Source of the DNA: an uncultured archaeon
GTDB taxonomy: Archaea; Halobacteriota; Methanosarcinia; Methanosarcinales; Methanoperedenaceae
Reading direction: 5' to 3'
Assembly: GCA_902386255.1 (NCBI GenBank)
Contig: CABMII010000010.1
Coordinates: 1-43,594 of the forward strand
Length of the DNA stretch: 43,594 nucleotides
A program made the position numbers and the translations under genes. Within the stretch, counting starts at the first letter, position 1. Every line of letters begins with the position of its first letter. A model generated the notes under the pieces. That model ran no database searches and had not been told where the DNA came from. It saw nothing but the letters and a program-made list of their open reading frames with translations. Below, in pieces: positions 1 through 7,531 of this stretch.

Positions 1-95
1 CATTTTATTATCCCCTCTATATTTTTAGATGGGATAATATCATAATTATATTTTACGGTTGATTTATGGAGTCTATGGCTGAATATGATCTTTTG

Positions 96-120
96 TTCGG
101 AAGTCAGGGTATTCGGAAGT
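96..120. repeat. 9-bp direct repeat upstream of the ABC operon
   Basis: TTCGGAAGT occurs twice (96-104 and 112-120), 16 bp start to start, about 75 bp before the first gene. It could be a pair of regulator half-sites for the ABC importer operon, but two short copies are weak evidence. The rest of 1-192 shows no gene; an SD-like GAGAGGG precedes the start codon at 193. Confidence 0.3.
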
Positions 121-192
121 ACTGTAAACATGGAAATTGTTAAATACGACGTTTGTTGAAAGATAATAATTAATTATTAGAGAGGGTTAATC

Positions 193-1296
193 ATGAAAAA
201 TTCATTGAAAATTCTACTGGTAGTTATTTTGGCGATATTGGCAGCCGGATGCATTGGGGGCAATAAGACACCGCAATCAGTTTCAGAGCCCATTAATCTT
301 GTGAAAATGAGCGGGCAGGATATGGTTCAGAGATTGGGGACAGGCGAAATCGCCGGTTTCATTATGTGGGAACCTTACCCCGCAATCGCAATGACCAACG
401 GGTATGGCAAACCTTTGTTATACTCAGGGCAAATATGGAAAGGGCACCCATGCTGCGTCGTTGCGTACGATTATAACTGGTACAAGAATACGACGAACGC
501 CGATGAAATCCTGAAACGCATGGCCCTCGTGCAGCTAAAATCGGTTGAATACATCAATAATGCAAAGGAAACTCGCTCGCCGGACCATGAAGACCTGATA
601 AAATATACCATGGAATTCGGCGGCATGACAGACCCGAAAGCAGCAAATCTTAGCCTTTCTGATGTCGAATTCGTATATGCGCCCAACATTGCAGATGCAC
701 AGACATTCATAACCAGGATACAGGATTTCGGTATTTTTGACTCGGAGAAATGGAACCAGTCCGGATATAAGAATGCTTCGGATTATGCAAACGCATTGAT
801 TAACAAGAGTTACTCCGATTGGGCATCGCAGAATAAGAACGCCAACCTTACAAGCGTGGCATTGAAGACACCGGTAACAATCCGGTATGCCTATCTTGTA
901 AATGATATCCACGAGCTGCCGTTCTATGTGGGATGGAAAAAAGGCTGGTTCAAAGATGCCGGAATAAACATCACCCTCTCCGATGGTACGCCGTTCCAGA
1001 ACGGCGCGTTCGAGATGCAAAAAGGTTTCAAATCAGGAGTTGTCGATATCGGAAGCCTTGGCATCCCGCCTGTAATTATCCACAGGATAAACAGCAACGA
1101 TTTCACAATTGATGACACCCGTGTCGAAGTGGTAGCAGGGATGAATAACGAAGGGTCTGTTATCGTGGTAGGAAAGAATATCACCTCGATGAAAGACTTA
1201 AGCGGCAAGACCGTTGGTTACCCGGGGCCGGGAACCATCCAGCATGTGCTTTTCCTGATGGAGGCCGATAAGGAAGGACTTAAGGTTCGTTATTGA
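193..1296 (+). CDS. ABC transporter substrate-binding lipoprotein, NitT/TauT-like, halves in permuted order
   Basis: Extracytoplasmic solute-binding lipoprotein of an importer. The signal peptide ends in a lipobox (LAAG before Cys20). Residues about 33-225 look like the second half of an SsuA/TauA-type binding protein (GQDMVQRLGTGEIAGFIMWE, then SGQIWKGHPCC). Residues about 226-367 look like the first half (FYVGWKKGWFKDAGI, KDLSGKTVGYPGPG). The protein stops just where a normal one would run on into the second half. So it is either circularly permuted or the product of a deletion within a tandem two-domain binding protein. The stop overlaps the permease start (TGATG), which implies translational coupling and an operon with the permease and ATPase genes. 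Substrate unknown; nitrate, sulfonate, taurine or thiamine-precursor classes are all possible. Confidence 0.8.
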   Translation: MKNSLKILLVVILAILAAGCIGGNKTPQSVSEPINLVKMSGQDMVQRLGTGEIAGFIMWEPYPAIAMTNGYGKPLLYSGQIWKGHPCCVVAYDYNWYKNTTNADEILKRMALVQLKSVEYINNAKETRSPDHEDLIKYTMEFGGMTDPKAANLSLSDVEFVYAPNIADAQTFITRIQDFGIFDSEKWNQSGYKNASDYANALINKSYSDWASQNKNANLTSVALKTPVTIRYAYLVNDIHELPFYVGWKKGWFKDAGINITLSDGTPFQNGAFEMQKGFKSGVVDIGSLGIPPVIIHRINSNDFTIDDTRVEVVAGMNNEGSVIVVGKNITSMKDLSGKTVGYPGPGTIQHVLFLMEADKEGLKVRY

Positions 1297-2102
1297 TGAA
1301 AGTCGATTCAGGGAAAAAAGGATTGGTGATCAACCTTCTTTCCCTTATCGGTCTTGTTGTATTATGGCATCTTCTTGTAATTTTGGCCAGGGAAAATATA
1401 TTCAATATACCTTTTATCCGGCTGCGGGATGTTCCTACACCTGTTGAAACTTGGTATGCTCTTATCGGTTCTTTGTTCACCAAAACCTACGGGCCTGCAC
1501 TTACGGTTGGTATCCTTGAACATACCCAGGCAAGTCTTCTGCGTGTCATCGAGGGAGGTATTATCGCTTTTATAATAGGAGTCCCACTGGGTATCGGAAT
1601 CGGATACTCAAAACCAATCGGCAATGTCCTTAACCCGATAATTGAAATCGTACGCAACATGCCCCCTATGGCATGGATTCCCCTTGCTGTGTTCATCCTT
1701 GTGGCCGGAGGTTCGATATTCATCGTTTTCATAGGAACGGTCTTCCCCATAATCCTCAATACGATCCATGGTGTAAAATCCACAGACTTAAGGCTTATTG
1801 ACGCGGCAAAGACGCTCGGAGCTTCCGGGTCGCAGATGATAACAAAGGTTATTATTCCATCGGCTTTTCCGTCTATAATTGCAGGCTTACGCATCGGTCT
1901 TGGCGTGGGCTGGATGGCAATCGTAGCAGCCGAAATGGTTATCAGGAGCCCAATCGGTCTTGGTTATTTTATCTGGAACATGGGCGAACTCGGGAGATAT
2001 CCGGAAATGGTGGCAGGAATGATTGTGATAGGAGTAATTGGGTACATAATGAATATCAGCATACTTCTTTTGCAAAAGAGGTTCGTAAAATGGGTAGATT
2101 AA
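1296..2102 (+). CDS. ABC transporter permease, SsuC/TauC family
   Basis: Inner-membrane channel subunit of the importer. The protein is about 268 residues, normal for the family, with roughly six hydrophobic segments. The cytoplasmic coupling loop is clear: DAAKTLGASGSQMITKVIIP has the EAA-loop pattern that docks on the ATPase. The ATG overlaps the upstream TGA by one base; a TTG three bases earlier is possible but less likely. The 3' end overlaps the ATPase gene by 13 bp. Family assignment is secure, transported substrate is not. Confidence 0.9.
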   Translation: MKVDSGKKGLVINLLSLIGLVVLWHLLVILARENIFNIPFIRLRDVPTPVETWYALIGSLFTKTYGPALTVGILEHTQASLLRVIEGGIIAFIIGVPLGIGIGYSKPIGNVLNPIIEIVRNMPPMAWIPLAVFILVAGGSIFIVFIGTVFPIILNTIHGVKSTDLRLIDAAKTLGASGSQMITKVIIPSAFPSIIAGLRIGLGVGWMAIVAAEMVIRSPIGLGYFIWNMGELGRYPEMVAGMIVIGVIGYIMNISILLLQKRFVKWVD

Positions 2103-2845
2103 TCTTAAAGGATATCTCCAAAAAATTCAATGACTTTCTTGCTCTTGAAAATGTGAATTTTGAAGTGGAAGACGGGGAGTTTGTATGCCTTCTCGGCCCG
2201 AGCGGATGCGGAAAAACCACTATCCTTCGGCTGGCCGCAGGACTTGATTCCCCGACGGACGGAGAAATATTCCTTGACGGGAAAAAGATAGCGGGCACGA
2301 ACAAGGAATGCGGATTCGTGTTCCAGGAATATGCGCTGTTCCCGTGGAGGACCGCCAAAGGTAATATCGAGTTCGGTCCGCAGGTGAAAGGGTGCAGCAA
2401 AGAAGAGTGCGAGCGGATTTCACGGCATTATATCGACCTTGTGGGTTTAAGAGGATTCGAAGATCATTTCCCGCATGAATTATCAGGCGGAATGAAACAG
2501 AGGGTGGGCATAGCGCGGGCGTATGCCAACAAACCTAAACTCCTGCTGATGGATGAGCCTTTTGGCGCTCTTGATGCCCAGACAAGAAACATCATGCAGG
2601 CTGAATTGCTCAGGATTTGGGAGAAAGAACATATAAGTGTGCTGTTCGTCACCCATAGCGTTGATGAAGCTGTTTATCTTGCGGACAGGGTTGTTGTGAT
2701 GTCTGCCCGGCCTGGCACGGTGAAAGAGATTTTTGGCATAAACCTTCCGCGTCCCAGAATCAGAACAAGCCCTGAAGCTAACGCCCTCAGGGATGCCATA
2801 CTCAGGTCACTCGGCTCGGAGATTAAACGCGCTGCCTCGATATAG
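2090..2845 (+). CDS. ABC transporter ATP-binding protein, SsuB/TauB family
   Basis: Cytoplasmic ATPase that powers the importer. Walker A is GPSGCGKTT (about residues 36-44), the Q-loop lies at FQEYALFPW, the signature is LSGGMKQR and Walker B is LLLMDEPFGALD, followed by the switch His in VTHSVDEA. Length (251 aa) is typical for the nitrate/sulfonate/taurine group. It is the third gene of the overlapping operon. All catalytic motifs are intact, so the transporter should be energised even though its binding protein is unusual. Confidence 0.93.
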   Translation: MGRLILKDISKKFNDFLALENVNFEVEDGEFVCLLGPSGCGKTTILRLAAGLDSPTDGEIFLDGKKIAGTNKECGFVFQEYALFPWRTAKGNIEFGPQVKGCSKEECERISRHYIDLVGLRGFEDHFPHELSGGMKQRVGIARAYANKPKLLLMDEPFGALDAQTRNIMQAELLRIWEKEHISVLFVTHSVDEAVYLADRVVVMSARPGTVKEIFGINLPRPRIRTSPEANALRDAILRSLGSEIKRAASI

Positions 2846-2862
2846 CCAGAGTAAGAAAGAGG

Positions 2863-2871
2863 ATATATAAA
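2863..2871 (+). promoter_or_regulatory. TATA box for the DUF1858 operon
   Basis: ATATATAAA preceded by purines (AAGAGG, BRE-like), 33 bp upstream of the ATG at 2904. The spacing fits an archaeal promoter with a short leader holding the GGAGG ribosome binding site. Confidence 0.55.
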
Positions 2872-2903
2872 GACAAATAATAATTATTGTGTGGGAGGAA
2901 TGT

Positions 2904-3107
2904 ATGACAGAAAAGATAACCAAGTCCAGCAAGCTAAATGAAATAATAACAAAATATCCTGCAACTCGGGATGTATTTATCAAACATGGTATGCCAAAAT
3001 ACGCAGGTAGGCTGCCTTCGGAGAATCTTGAATTCTTCTGTAGGATGCACAGGGTGAACATCGAGCAATTACTTGATGAACTGAACAAAGCGGCAGGGCT
3101 GTCTTAA
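2904..3107 (+). CDS. DUF1858-type small protein
   Basis: A 67-residue protein with the DUF1858 pattern: LNEIITKYPATRDVFIKHGM followed by a helix and the tail VNIEQLLDELNKA. The pair of cysteines often seen after the GM turn in this family is not present. I chose the ATG at 2904 over the GTG 15 bases upstream because GGAGG sits six bases before it. Only 24 bp separate it from the next gene, so the two probably form an operon. DUF1858 proteins often accompany hybrid-cluster proteins or NO-related membrane proteins; the function here is inferred from that context only. Confidence 0.75.
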   Translation: MTEKITKSSKLNEIITKYPATRDVFIKHGMPKYAGRLPSENLEFFCRMHRVNIEQLLDELNKAAGLS

Positions 3108-3131
3108 CGAAGAAGGCACGAAGAGGAAAGT

Positions 3132-3533
3132 ATGGAAATACCTCTGAAATTTGCCTGGGCAAGCCTTTTCTACCTGGTGATTGGGAGCACCCTTGGGTTA
3201 ATAATGGTGATAAATTCATCACCGCTGACACCCGCTCATGCCCACCTGCTGCTTTTAGGATTTGTATCGATGATGATATTTGGCGTCGGGTATCATTTGC
3301 TGCCTGTGTTTGCAGGTACCGACCTCTACAGTATCCGCCTGGCAGAGCTGCATTTCTGGCTTCAGAACATCGGGCTTGTCGGGCTTGCGTTCACGATGCC
3401 CTACAGATATACAGGCGAAGACTACAGGCTGGGCACCATCTTATTCGGGGCGATATCGCTTCTGGCGATATATATTTTTGTCTATAATACGGCGCGGTCA
3501 CTCATCCCACCAAAAGAGGAAAAGAAAAGCTGA
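3132..3533 (+). CDS. Small four-TM protein resembling a heme-copper oxidase subunit I / NnrS fragment
   Basis: A 133-residue membrane protein with about four TM segments. Histidines H36, H38, H55 and H74 lie in the pattern PAHAHLLLLGF, GYHLLPVF, ELHFWLQNIG. This resembles the short proteins annotated as cbb3-type oxidase subunit I-like, or part of NnrS. It may bind heme or metal in the membrane; no electron partner is evident. It follows the DUF1858 gene and converges with the ferredoxin gene two bases away. Together with the neighbouring CODH-like protein this suggests a role in NO or hydroxylamine stress, which is inference. Confidence 0.7.
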   Translation: MEIPLKFAWASLFYLVIGSTLGLIMVINSSPLTPAHAHLLLLGFVSMMIFGVGYHLLPVFAGTDLYSIRLAELHFWLQNIGLVGLAFTMPYRYTGEDYRLGTILFGAISLLAIYIFVYNTARSLIPPKEEKKS

Positions 3534-3535
3534 AT

Positions 3536-3754
3536 TTACCCGATATGAATTACCTGAACAGGGCATAACTGCACAGCTCTTCGTATCAGGTCTCCGAGCT
3601 GTTCGGGTGCCTCTCCCCTACCAATGCCTGTCCTGTATTTTTTGATTACCTGACTGTGGGTATCGTCTGGATTCTGTTCAAAGAATTCCGGGCATGTATT
3701 CCAGCATGCTCCGCAACTGATACAACCATCACGGTCTATGCTAATACTAAGCAT
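3536..3754 (-). CDS. Single-cluster ferredoxin
   Basis: A 72-residue ferredoxin: C11, C14 and C17 plus C64 (in QLCPVQ) can ligate one [4Fe-4S] cluster, and C21 before Pro is an extra cysteine. The acidic insert between the motifs is like that of other archaeal one-cluster ferredoxins. It is too small to be a CooF-type multi-cluster partner but lies directly downstream of the CODH-like gene on the same strand, 100 bp away. It is a plausible electron carrier for that protein. Confidence 0.85.
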   Translation of the reverse strand: MLSISIDRDGCISCGACWNTCPEFFEQNPDDTHSQVIKKYRTGIGRGEAPEQLGDLIRRAVQLCPVQVIHIG

Positions 3755-3813
3755 TCCTGTCTATCCTTATAATGATTTATTAGGAACAATCTGATTATTG
3801 TGTATAAATAGAT

Positions 3814-3831
3814 GCGCCGGAAAGCCGGCGC
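3814..3831 (-). terminator. GC-rich hairpin downstream of the CODH-like gene
   Basis: Perfect 7-bp stem GCGCCGG/CCGGCGC with a 4-nt loop, 26 bp past the stop of the CODH-like gene. Read on the minus strand it is followed by a weakly T-rich ATCTATTTAT. It is likely a 3'-end or termination hairpin separating that gene from the ferredoxin gene. Confidence 0.5.
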
Positions 3832-3856
3832 TCATTTTCCAAATCTGTGAAAGCCG

Positions 3857-5734
3857 TTAAGCCGGCAGTCCCAGCGCTGCCCTTTTCTTCATTATGTGCG
3901 ATTCGATGCCATTAGCGGCCGCCACCATATCGGTTTCCACGGCAAGCTTGCCGCCGGTCAAACCTTCTACGTCCTGCGTAAGGAGCTTCACAAGGCGCGG
4001 CGCTCCTCCGACCGGCGGCAGCGGCGCAACATGGGTATAGAGGCCGAAAGCCACTGCAAATATGCCATCTATGGTCGCCTTTTGTTCCATGTATGTGGGT
4101 GCGGTTACTGCTACCGGCAAAGCTGACGGGTCAACGCCAAGTGCATCAGCGACCGCAGTAACGAGAAGTGTTATTCTTCCCGTATCGGTACATGTGCCAA
4201 AACTCAATACCGGCGGGATTTTAAGCAGTTCACATACGGCTTTAAGGCCAGGACCTGCTTCCTCTTTTGCCTCAAGCGTGGTGAGACCTCCGACCTGGAG
4301 AGCTGCATTTCCGCATCCTGCGCTGATGACAAGTATATCGCGCTTGATAAGTTCCCTTGCTATCTTCAATGTGTTGACATCCTGGCCTCCGTCCCGAAGC
4401 GTTGTGCAGCTCACAAGCGCAACTACTCCTTTGAGAGTTCCTTTCTTGATGACATCAAGCAATGGGTCAAGCGAGCCGCCAAGCGCCCCAAGACATGCTT
4501 CGGTCGAGAACCCGAGAATGGATTTCTGTTTCCTGCCTGACGGATTTGTAGGTTTTCCTTTTCGTTTCTTGAAATTCTCTATTGCCATATCGATAAGCTT
4601 TTGCGCCTGGGAAGCTGCTTCTTCAGGTTTGTATACAATCTGTCCTTTCATTCCAGGGACATTGACAAGTTTTGAAACAGAAACGAGGAGCGTATTGTAT
4701 TTCTCCTGGTATTCAGCCATCGCAGGAGGCGAACAGTTCATATCCATGGCAAAAACATCTATGCCGCCTGTTGCAAGCGCGGGTTCGATGGCAAGCCAGT
4801 TTCCGGTCAGGCCCACGAATACATTATCTGTTGCAAACCTCTGCACAAGTTCCTGCCCTGTTTCGATGGAGCCTATGATGTGAAGACCCTTTGCTCCGGC
4901 GTGTTTAGCCTTATCCTGGTTTTTTGCTTCATGGGCTGCCTTAATGAGGGCGACGCCGATGAAAGGTTCATGACCGTTCACCACAACATTCACATACGAG
5001 GGGTCGATTATTCCTATGTCAACGTCAACGCTGTGGGGCGATGGCGTCCCGAACAGCGCATCCTGCCCGAGTTCAAGCGGAATCTGGGCGCCATATATGC
5101 AAGCAATCCCAAGTCGCAGGGCTTTCTTTGCAAGAGAGACATAATCTCCGTCGATATTGGTCTGGGAACTTGAAACCGCATCCATGACCTCATGGACAGG
5201 ACCGCCGGGCAGGATTCCCAATTTCCGCCACAGTTCAATCCTTGATTTAGGGGCAAAGAAGAGAACATTGGCAAGCTCGTCATCCGAATCCGCATTTATT
5301 CCTGCAAGCATGGCATCCGAAACTGCAAGAGCAAGTTCTTTTGTGCTTTTATCTGTTTTTATCCCGAGCTTCCCTGCAAGGCTTCGGAGTTTTGTCTCGT
5401 CTTTGATCTGGAAAGGGGTTTTTCCAAGTGCTGTTGCCTTCAGCGTCTTTGCAACTTCTTTGGCATGGAAGGTATAGGTCGAGGTACCCATGGTGTTAAG
5501 GAAGAGCAGGTTCCTCATTGCCATACCGTCCGCATCTATGCCGCATACGCCGCGTTCCGCCCCGGGTTTTATCCTGCACGGGCCATTGCTGCAAAGCTGG
5601 CAGCTTATGCCCTGTTCACAGAATGAACAGCGTTTCCCCTGTGCATTGAACCGGTCAAATGTATTCGTCATCTCATCTTTTTTCAGTATATTATACTGTT
5701 CTTTTACTGATTGGTGTGCGCTAATAGTTTCCAT
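3857..5734 (-). CDS. CooS-family (CODH-like) protein lacking a canonical C-cluster cysteine
   Basis: A 625-residue protein with the full CooS scaffold. B-cluster cysteines C45, C48, C53 and C64 are present. The D-cluster motif is CX2C (C36, C39), with Ser44 where CX7C enzymes have Cys. C-cluster ligands found: H255 (NGHEP), C334 (DMNC), C443 (SCTT), C474 (AGCGN), C515 (GTCTD), and the conserved K552. The ligand usually in a GICCTG motif is absent: the segment reads GSIETG (288-293), and there is no cysteine between H255 and C334. The proton-tunnel histidines, spaced by three, read Y87, H90, E93, K96. A deviant CooS-V of Carboxydothermus lacking a cysteine of this motif holds an Fe-S-O hybrid cluster and acts on hydroxylamine, not CO. 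True CO dehydrogenase activity is therefore doubtful. Confidence 0.88.
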   Translation of the reverse strand: METISAHQSVKEQYNILKKDEMTNTFDRFNAQGKRCSFCEQGISCQLCSNGPCRIKPGAERGVCGIDADGMAMRNLLFLNTMGTSTYTFHAKEVAKTLKATALGKTPFQIKDETKLRSLAGKLGIKTDKSTKELALAVSDAMLAGINADSDDELANVLFFAPKSRIELWRKLGILPGGPVHEVMDAVSSSQTNIDGDYVSLAKKALRLGIACIYGAQIPLELGQDALFGTPSPHSVDVDIGIIDPSYVNVVVNGHEPFIGVALIKAAHEAKNQDKAKHAGAKGLHIIGSIETGQELVQRFATDNVFVGLTGNWLAIEPALATGGIDVFAMDMNCSPPAMAEYQEKYNTLLVSVSKLVNVPGMKGQIVYKPEEAASQAQKLIDMAIENFKKRKGKPTNPSGRKQKSILGFSTEACLGALGGSLDPLLDVIKKGTLKGVVALVSCTTLRDGGQDVNTLKIARELIKRDILVISAGCGNAALQVGGLTTLEAKEEAGPGLKAVCELLKIPPVLSFGTCTDTGRITLLVTAVADALGVDPSALPVAVTAPTYMEQKATIDGIFAVAFGLYTHVAPLPPVGGAPRLVKLLTQDVEGLTGGKLAVETDMVAAANGIESHIMKKRAALGLPA

Positions 5735-5766
5735 ATTACCTCCGATATTGGTTAATATGAGGTAAT
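5735..5766 (-). promoter_or_regulatory. Hairpin enclosing the ribosome binding site of the CODH-like gene
   Basis: An inverted repeat of 8 + 5 bp (ATTACCTC-ATATT / AATAT-GAGGTAAT on the minus strand) with a 4-nt loop and a 2-nt bulge. Its 3' arm contains the GGAGGT Shine-Dalgarno sequence and ends directly at the ATG. As RNA it would block ribosome access; as DNA it would be a dyad operator. A TATA-like TTTATACATTAAAG lies just upstream. Confidence 0.65.
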
Positions 5767-5852
5767 AATCCTTTAATGTATAAACTTAATCACTATAATT
5801 TATAATTAAAATTCAAAATCATCCTATAACTATTTGTTATTCTACAGGTTTA

Positions 5853-7370
5853 TTAAATGACCTTGAACGTCTGGACACGTTCAAGAAGCATGCCCTCGAC
5901 TATCAGGGGATAGTCCTTTTCCGCGCTTTTTAAAGCATTAGTAAGCTTCCAGCCCTTATCTGCAAAAATAGTGATAAGCGGCTCACCTTTCTTGACAAGC
6001 TCACCCTTTTTCCGGTGAATCCAGACGCCTGCTCCTTTATCGATAGGAGCCCCCGCAATCCTTGCAATCTCGACAATACGTTTGTTATCGAATTCAATGA
6101 CATACCCGTCAGCAGGGGAAGTTAGCTCACCCCTGTGTTCTCCGGGTTTGATATCTGTATGACCAATTTTCGGATTTCCACCCTGGGCTTCAATAATTTC
6201 CCTGAGTTTATTAAGGGCTTTCCCCGAACGCAGCGTCTCCATTGCAAGATCCTTCCCGCGTCCTCTGGCTGCTGTCCCACCCATTTCAAGCAAAATTCCA
6301 GCCAGCGCCGTGCTCTTTTCAATGAGGCTGTTTGGTCCCTGCATTGTTTCAAGAACCTTTAGCGCTTCCCGCACTTCAAGAGCCGGCCCGATGGTTCTTC
6401 CTACCGGGGATGCACCGTACGTCATGGCACATTCCACATTCATCCCCAACCGCTCACCCAGTTCCATTAGTTCCCTGGCAAGTTTTTTTCCTTCTTCCAT
6501 AGTCTGGACTTTCGTCCCGCTCCCTACCGGGATATCAATAACAACACAATCTGCCCCGACGGCGCCCTTTTTTGCCATGATAGATGCCAGGAGCTGGTTA
6601 TGCGGGTCTATACTTAGCGGATATTCTGATTGTATCAGCTTATCATCAGCCGGGGCGATATTGGTAGCGCCTCCCCATGCTATTACTCCGCCAACTCTCT
6701 CGGTAATGGATTTTATCTCATCTGCCGAAAATTCCACAGGCGCCAGCACCTCCATCAAATCCGCAGTACCTGCAGCGCCCGTTATAGCCCTTGAGCTTGT
6801 CTTGGGTATGAGAAGACCATTTGCGGCAATTATAGGCACTACGAGCAGGGAGATTTTGTTGCCGGGAACGCCGCCGATGCTGTGCTTGTCCATTATTGGA
6901 TGCGTCTGGAATTCGATTTTTTCACCGGTATCGATCATTGCCCTTGTCAGCCATTCAATCTCATCCGTGCTCATTCCGTGGATATAAGAAGTGGTAACGA
7001 ATGCGGACATCTCAATTTCCGTGAGGTTATCTTTTACGATATCCTGGACTATCTGGTATATTTCTTCCTGCGTAAGCTTCTGTTTGTCCATCATCTTTTT
7101 AATGAAACTGACGGAATTCGGCCTTGAGGTAGGAATAATATTTATTGTAAGGGGGCACGCTTCGCCCAGCTTCTCACAGCATTCCTGGTACACTCCCACA
7201 GTGCCTTTTGGGATGATTTCTCCGGTTTCCACGATTGCGGTTAAATAGCTGTGGTCTTTTAACTGGACACGGTCTCCGCCCCTGACGCCCAGTTCTTTAG
7301 CATCATGGGTGTTAAGTACGACTTTATACTTGCCTGCTTTAATCAATAGTGACTGGACTTTAAGTTCCAT
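5853..7370 (-). CDS. deoA: AMP phosphorylase
   Basis: A 505-residue archaeal member of the thymidine phosphorylase family. It converts AMP and phosphate to adenine and ribose-1,5-bisphosphate, the entry to the archaeal nucleotide-salvage route through R15P isomerase and form III RuBisCO. An N-terminal domain of about 80 residues, absent from bacterial DeoA, precedes the phosphorylase core. Core motifs include MDKHSIGGVPGNK (phosphate binding), TSSRAITGAAGTAD and the C-terminal alpha/beta domain ending in ILLERVQ-like sequence (MLLERVQTFK). GAGGGT precedes the ATG. Neither the isomerase nor RuBisCO is in this window. It appears to be transcribed alone. Confidence 0.92.
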   Translation of the reverse strand: MELKVQSLLIKAGKYKVVLNTHDAKELGVRGGDRVQLKDHSYLTAIVETGEIIPKGTVGVYQECCEKLGEACPLTINIIPTSRPNSVSFIKKMMDKQKLTQEEIYQIVQDIVKDNLTEIEMSAFVTTSYIHGMSTDEIEWLTRAMIDTGEKIEFQTHPIMDKHSIGGVPGNKISLLVVPIIAANGLLIPKTSSRAITGAAGTADLMEVLAPVEFSADEIKSITERVGGVIAWGGATNIAPADDKLIQSEYPLSIDPHNQLLASIMAKKGAVGADCVVIDIPVGSGTKVQTMEEGKKLARELMELGERLGMNVECAMTYGASPVGRTIGPALEVREALKVLETMQGPNSLIEKSTALAGILLEMGGTAARGRGKDLAMETLRSGKALNKLREIIEAQGGNPKIGHTDIKPGEHRGELTSPADGYVIEFDNKRIVEIARIAGAPIDKGAGVWIHRKKGELVKKGEPLITIFADKGWKLTNALKSAEKDYPLIVEGMLLERVQTFKVI

Positions 7371-7531
7371 TATAGTACCCTCTTTATTATAACAAGTATT
7401 TAATTTAGCGTTAACTATTTTTAGGACATATTTTTTTATTGTCTTTTAATAGGCTTATTAAAAACCTGCCTTTTTGACCTGCCATATAATACATCTAAAA
7501 ATAGCAGTTAAACCATAAAAAGCTTTATCTG

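Noticed and set aside
4062-4883. A 273-codon open frame on the plus strand
   Set aside because: It lies entirely antisense to the CODH-like gene, whose motifs are unmistakable; it is a shadow frame.
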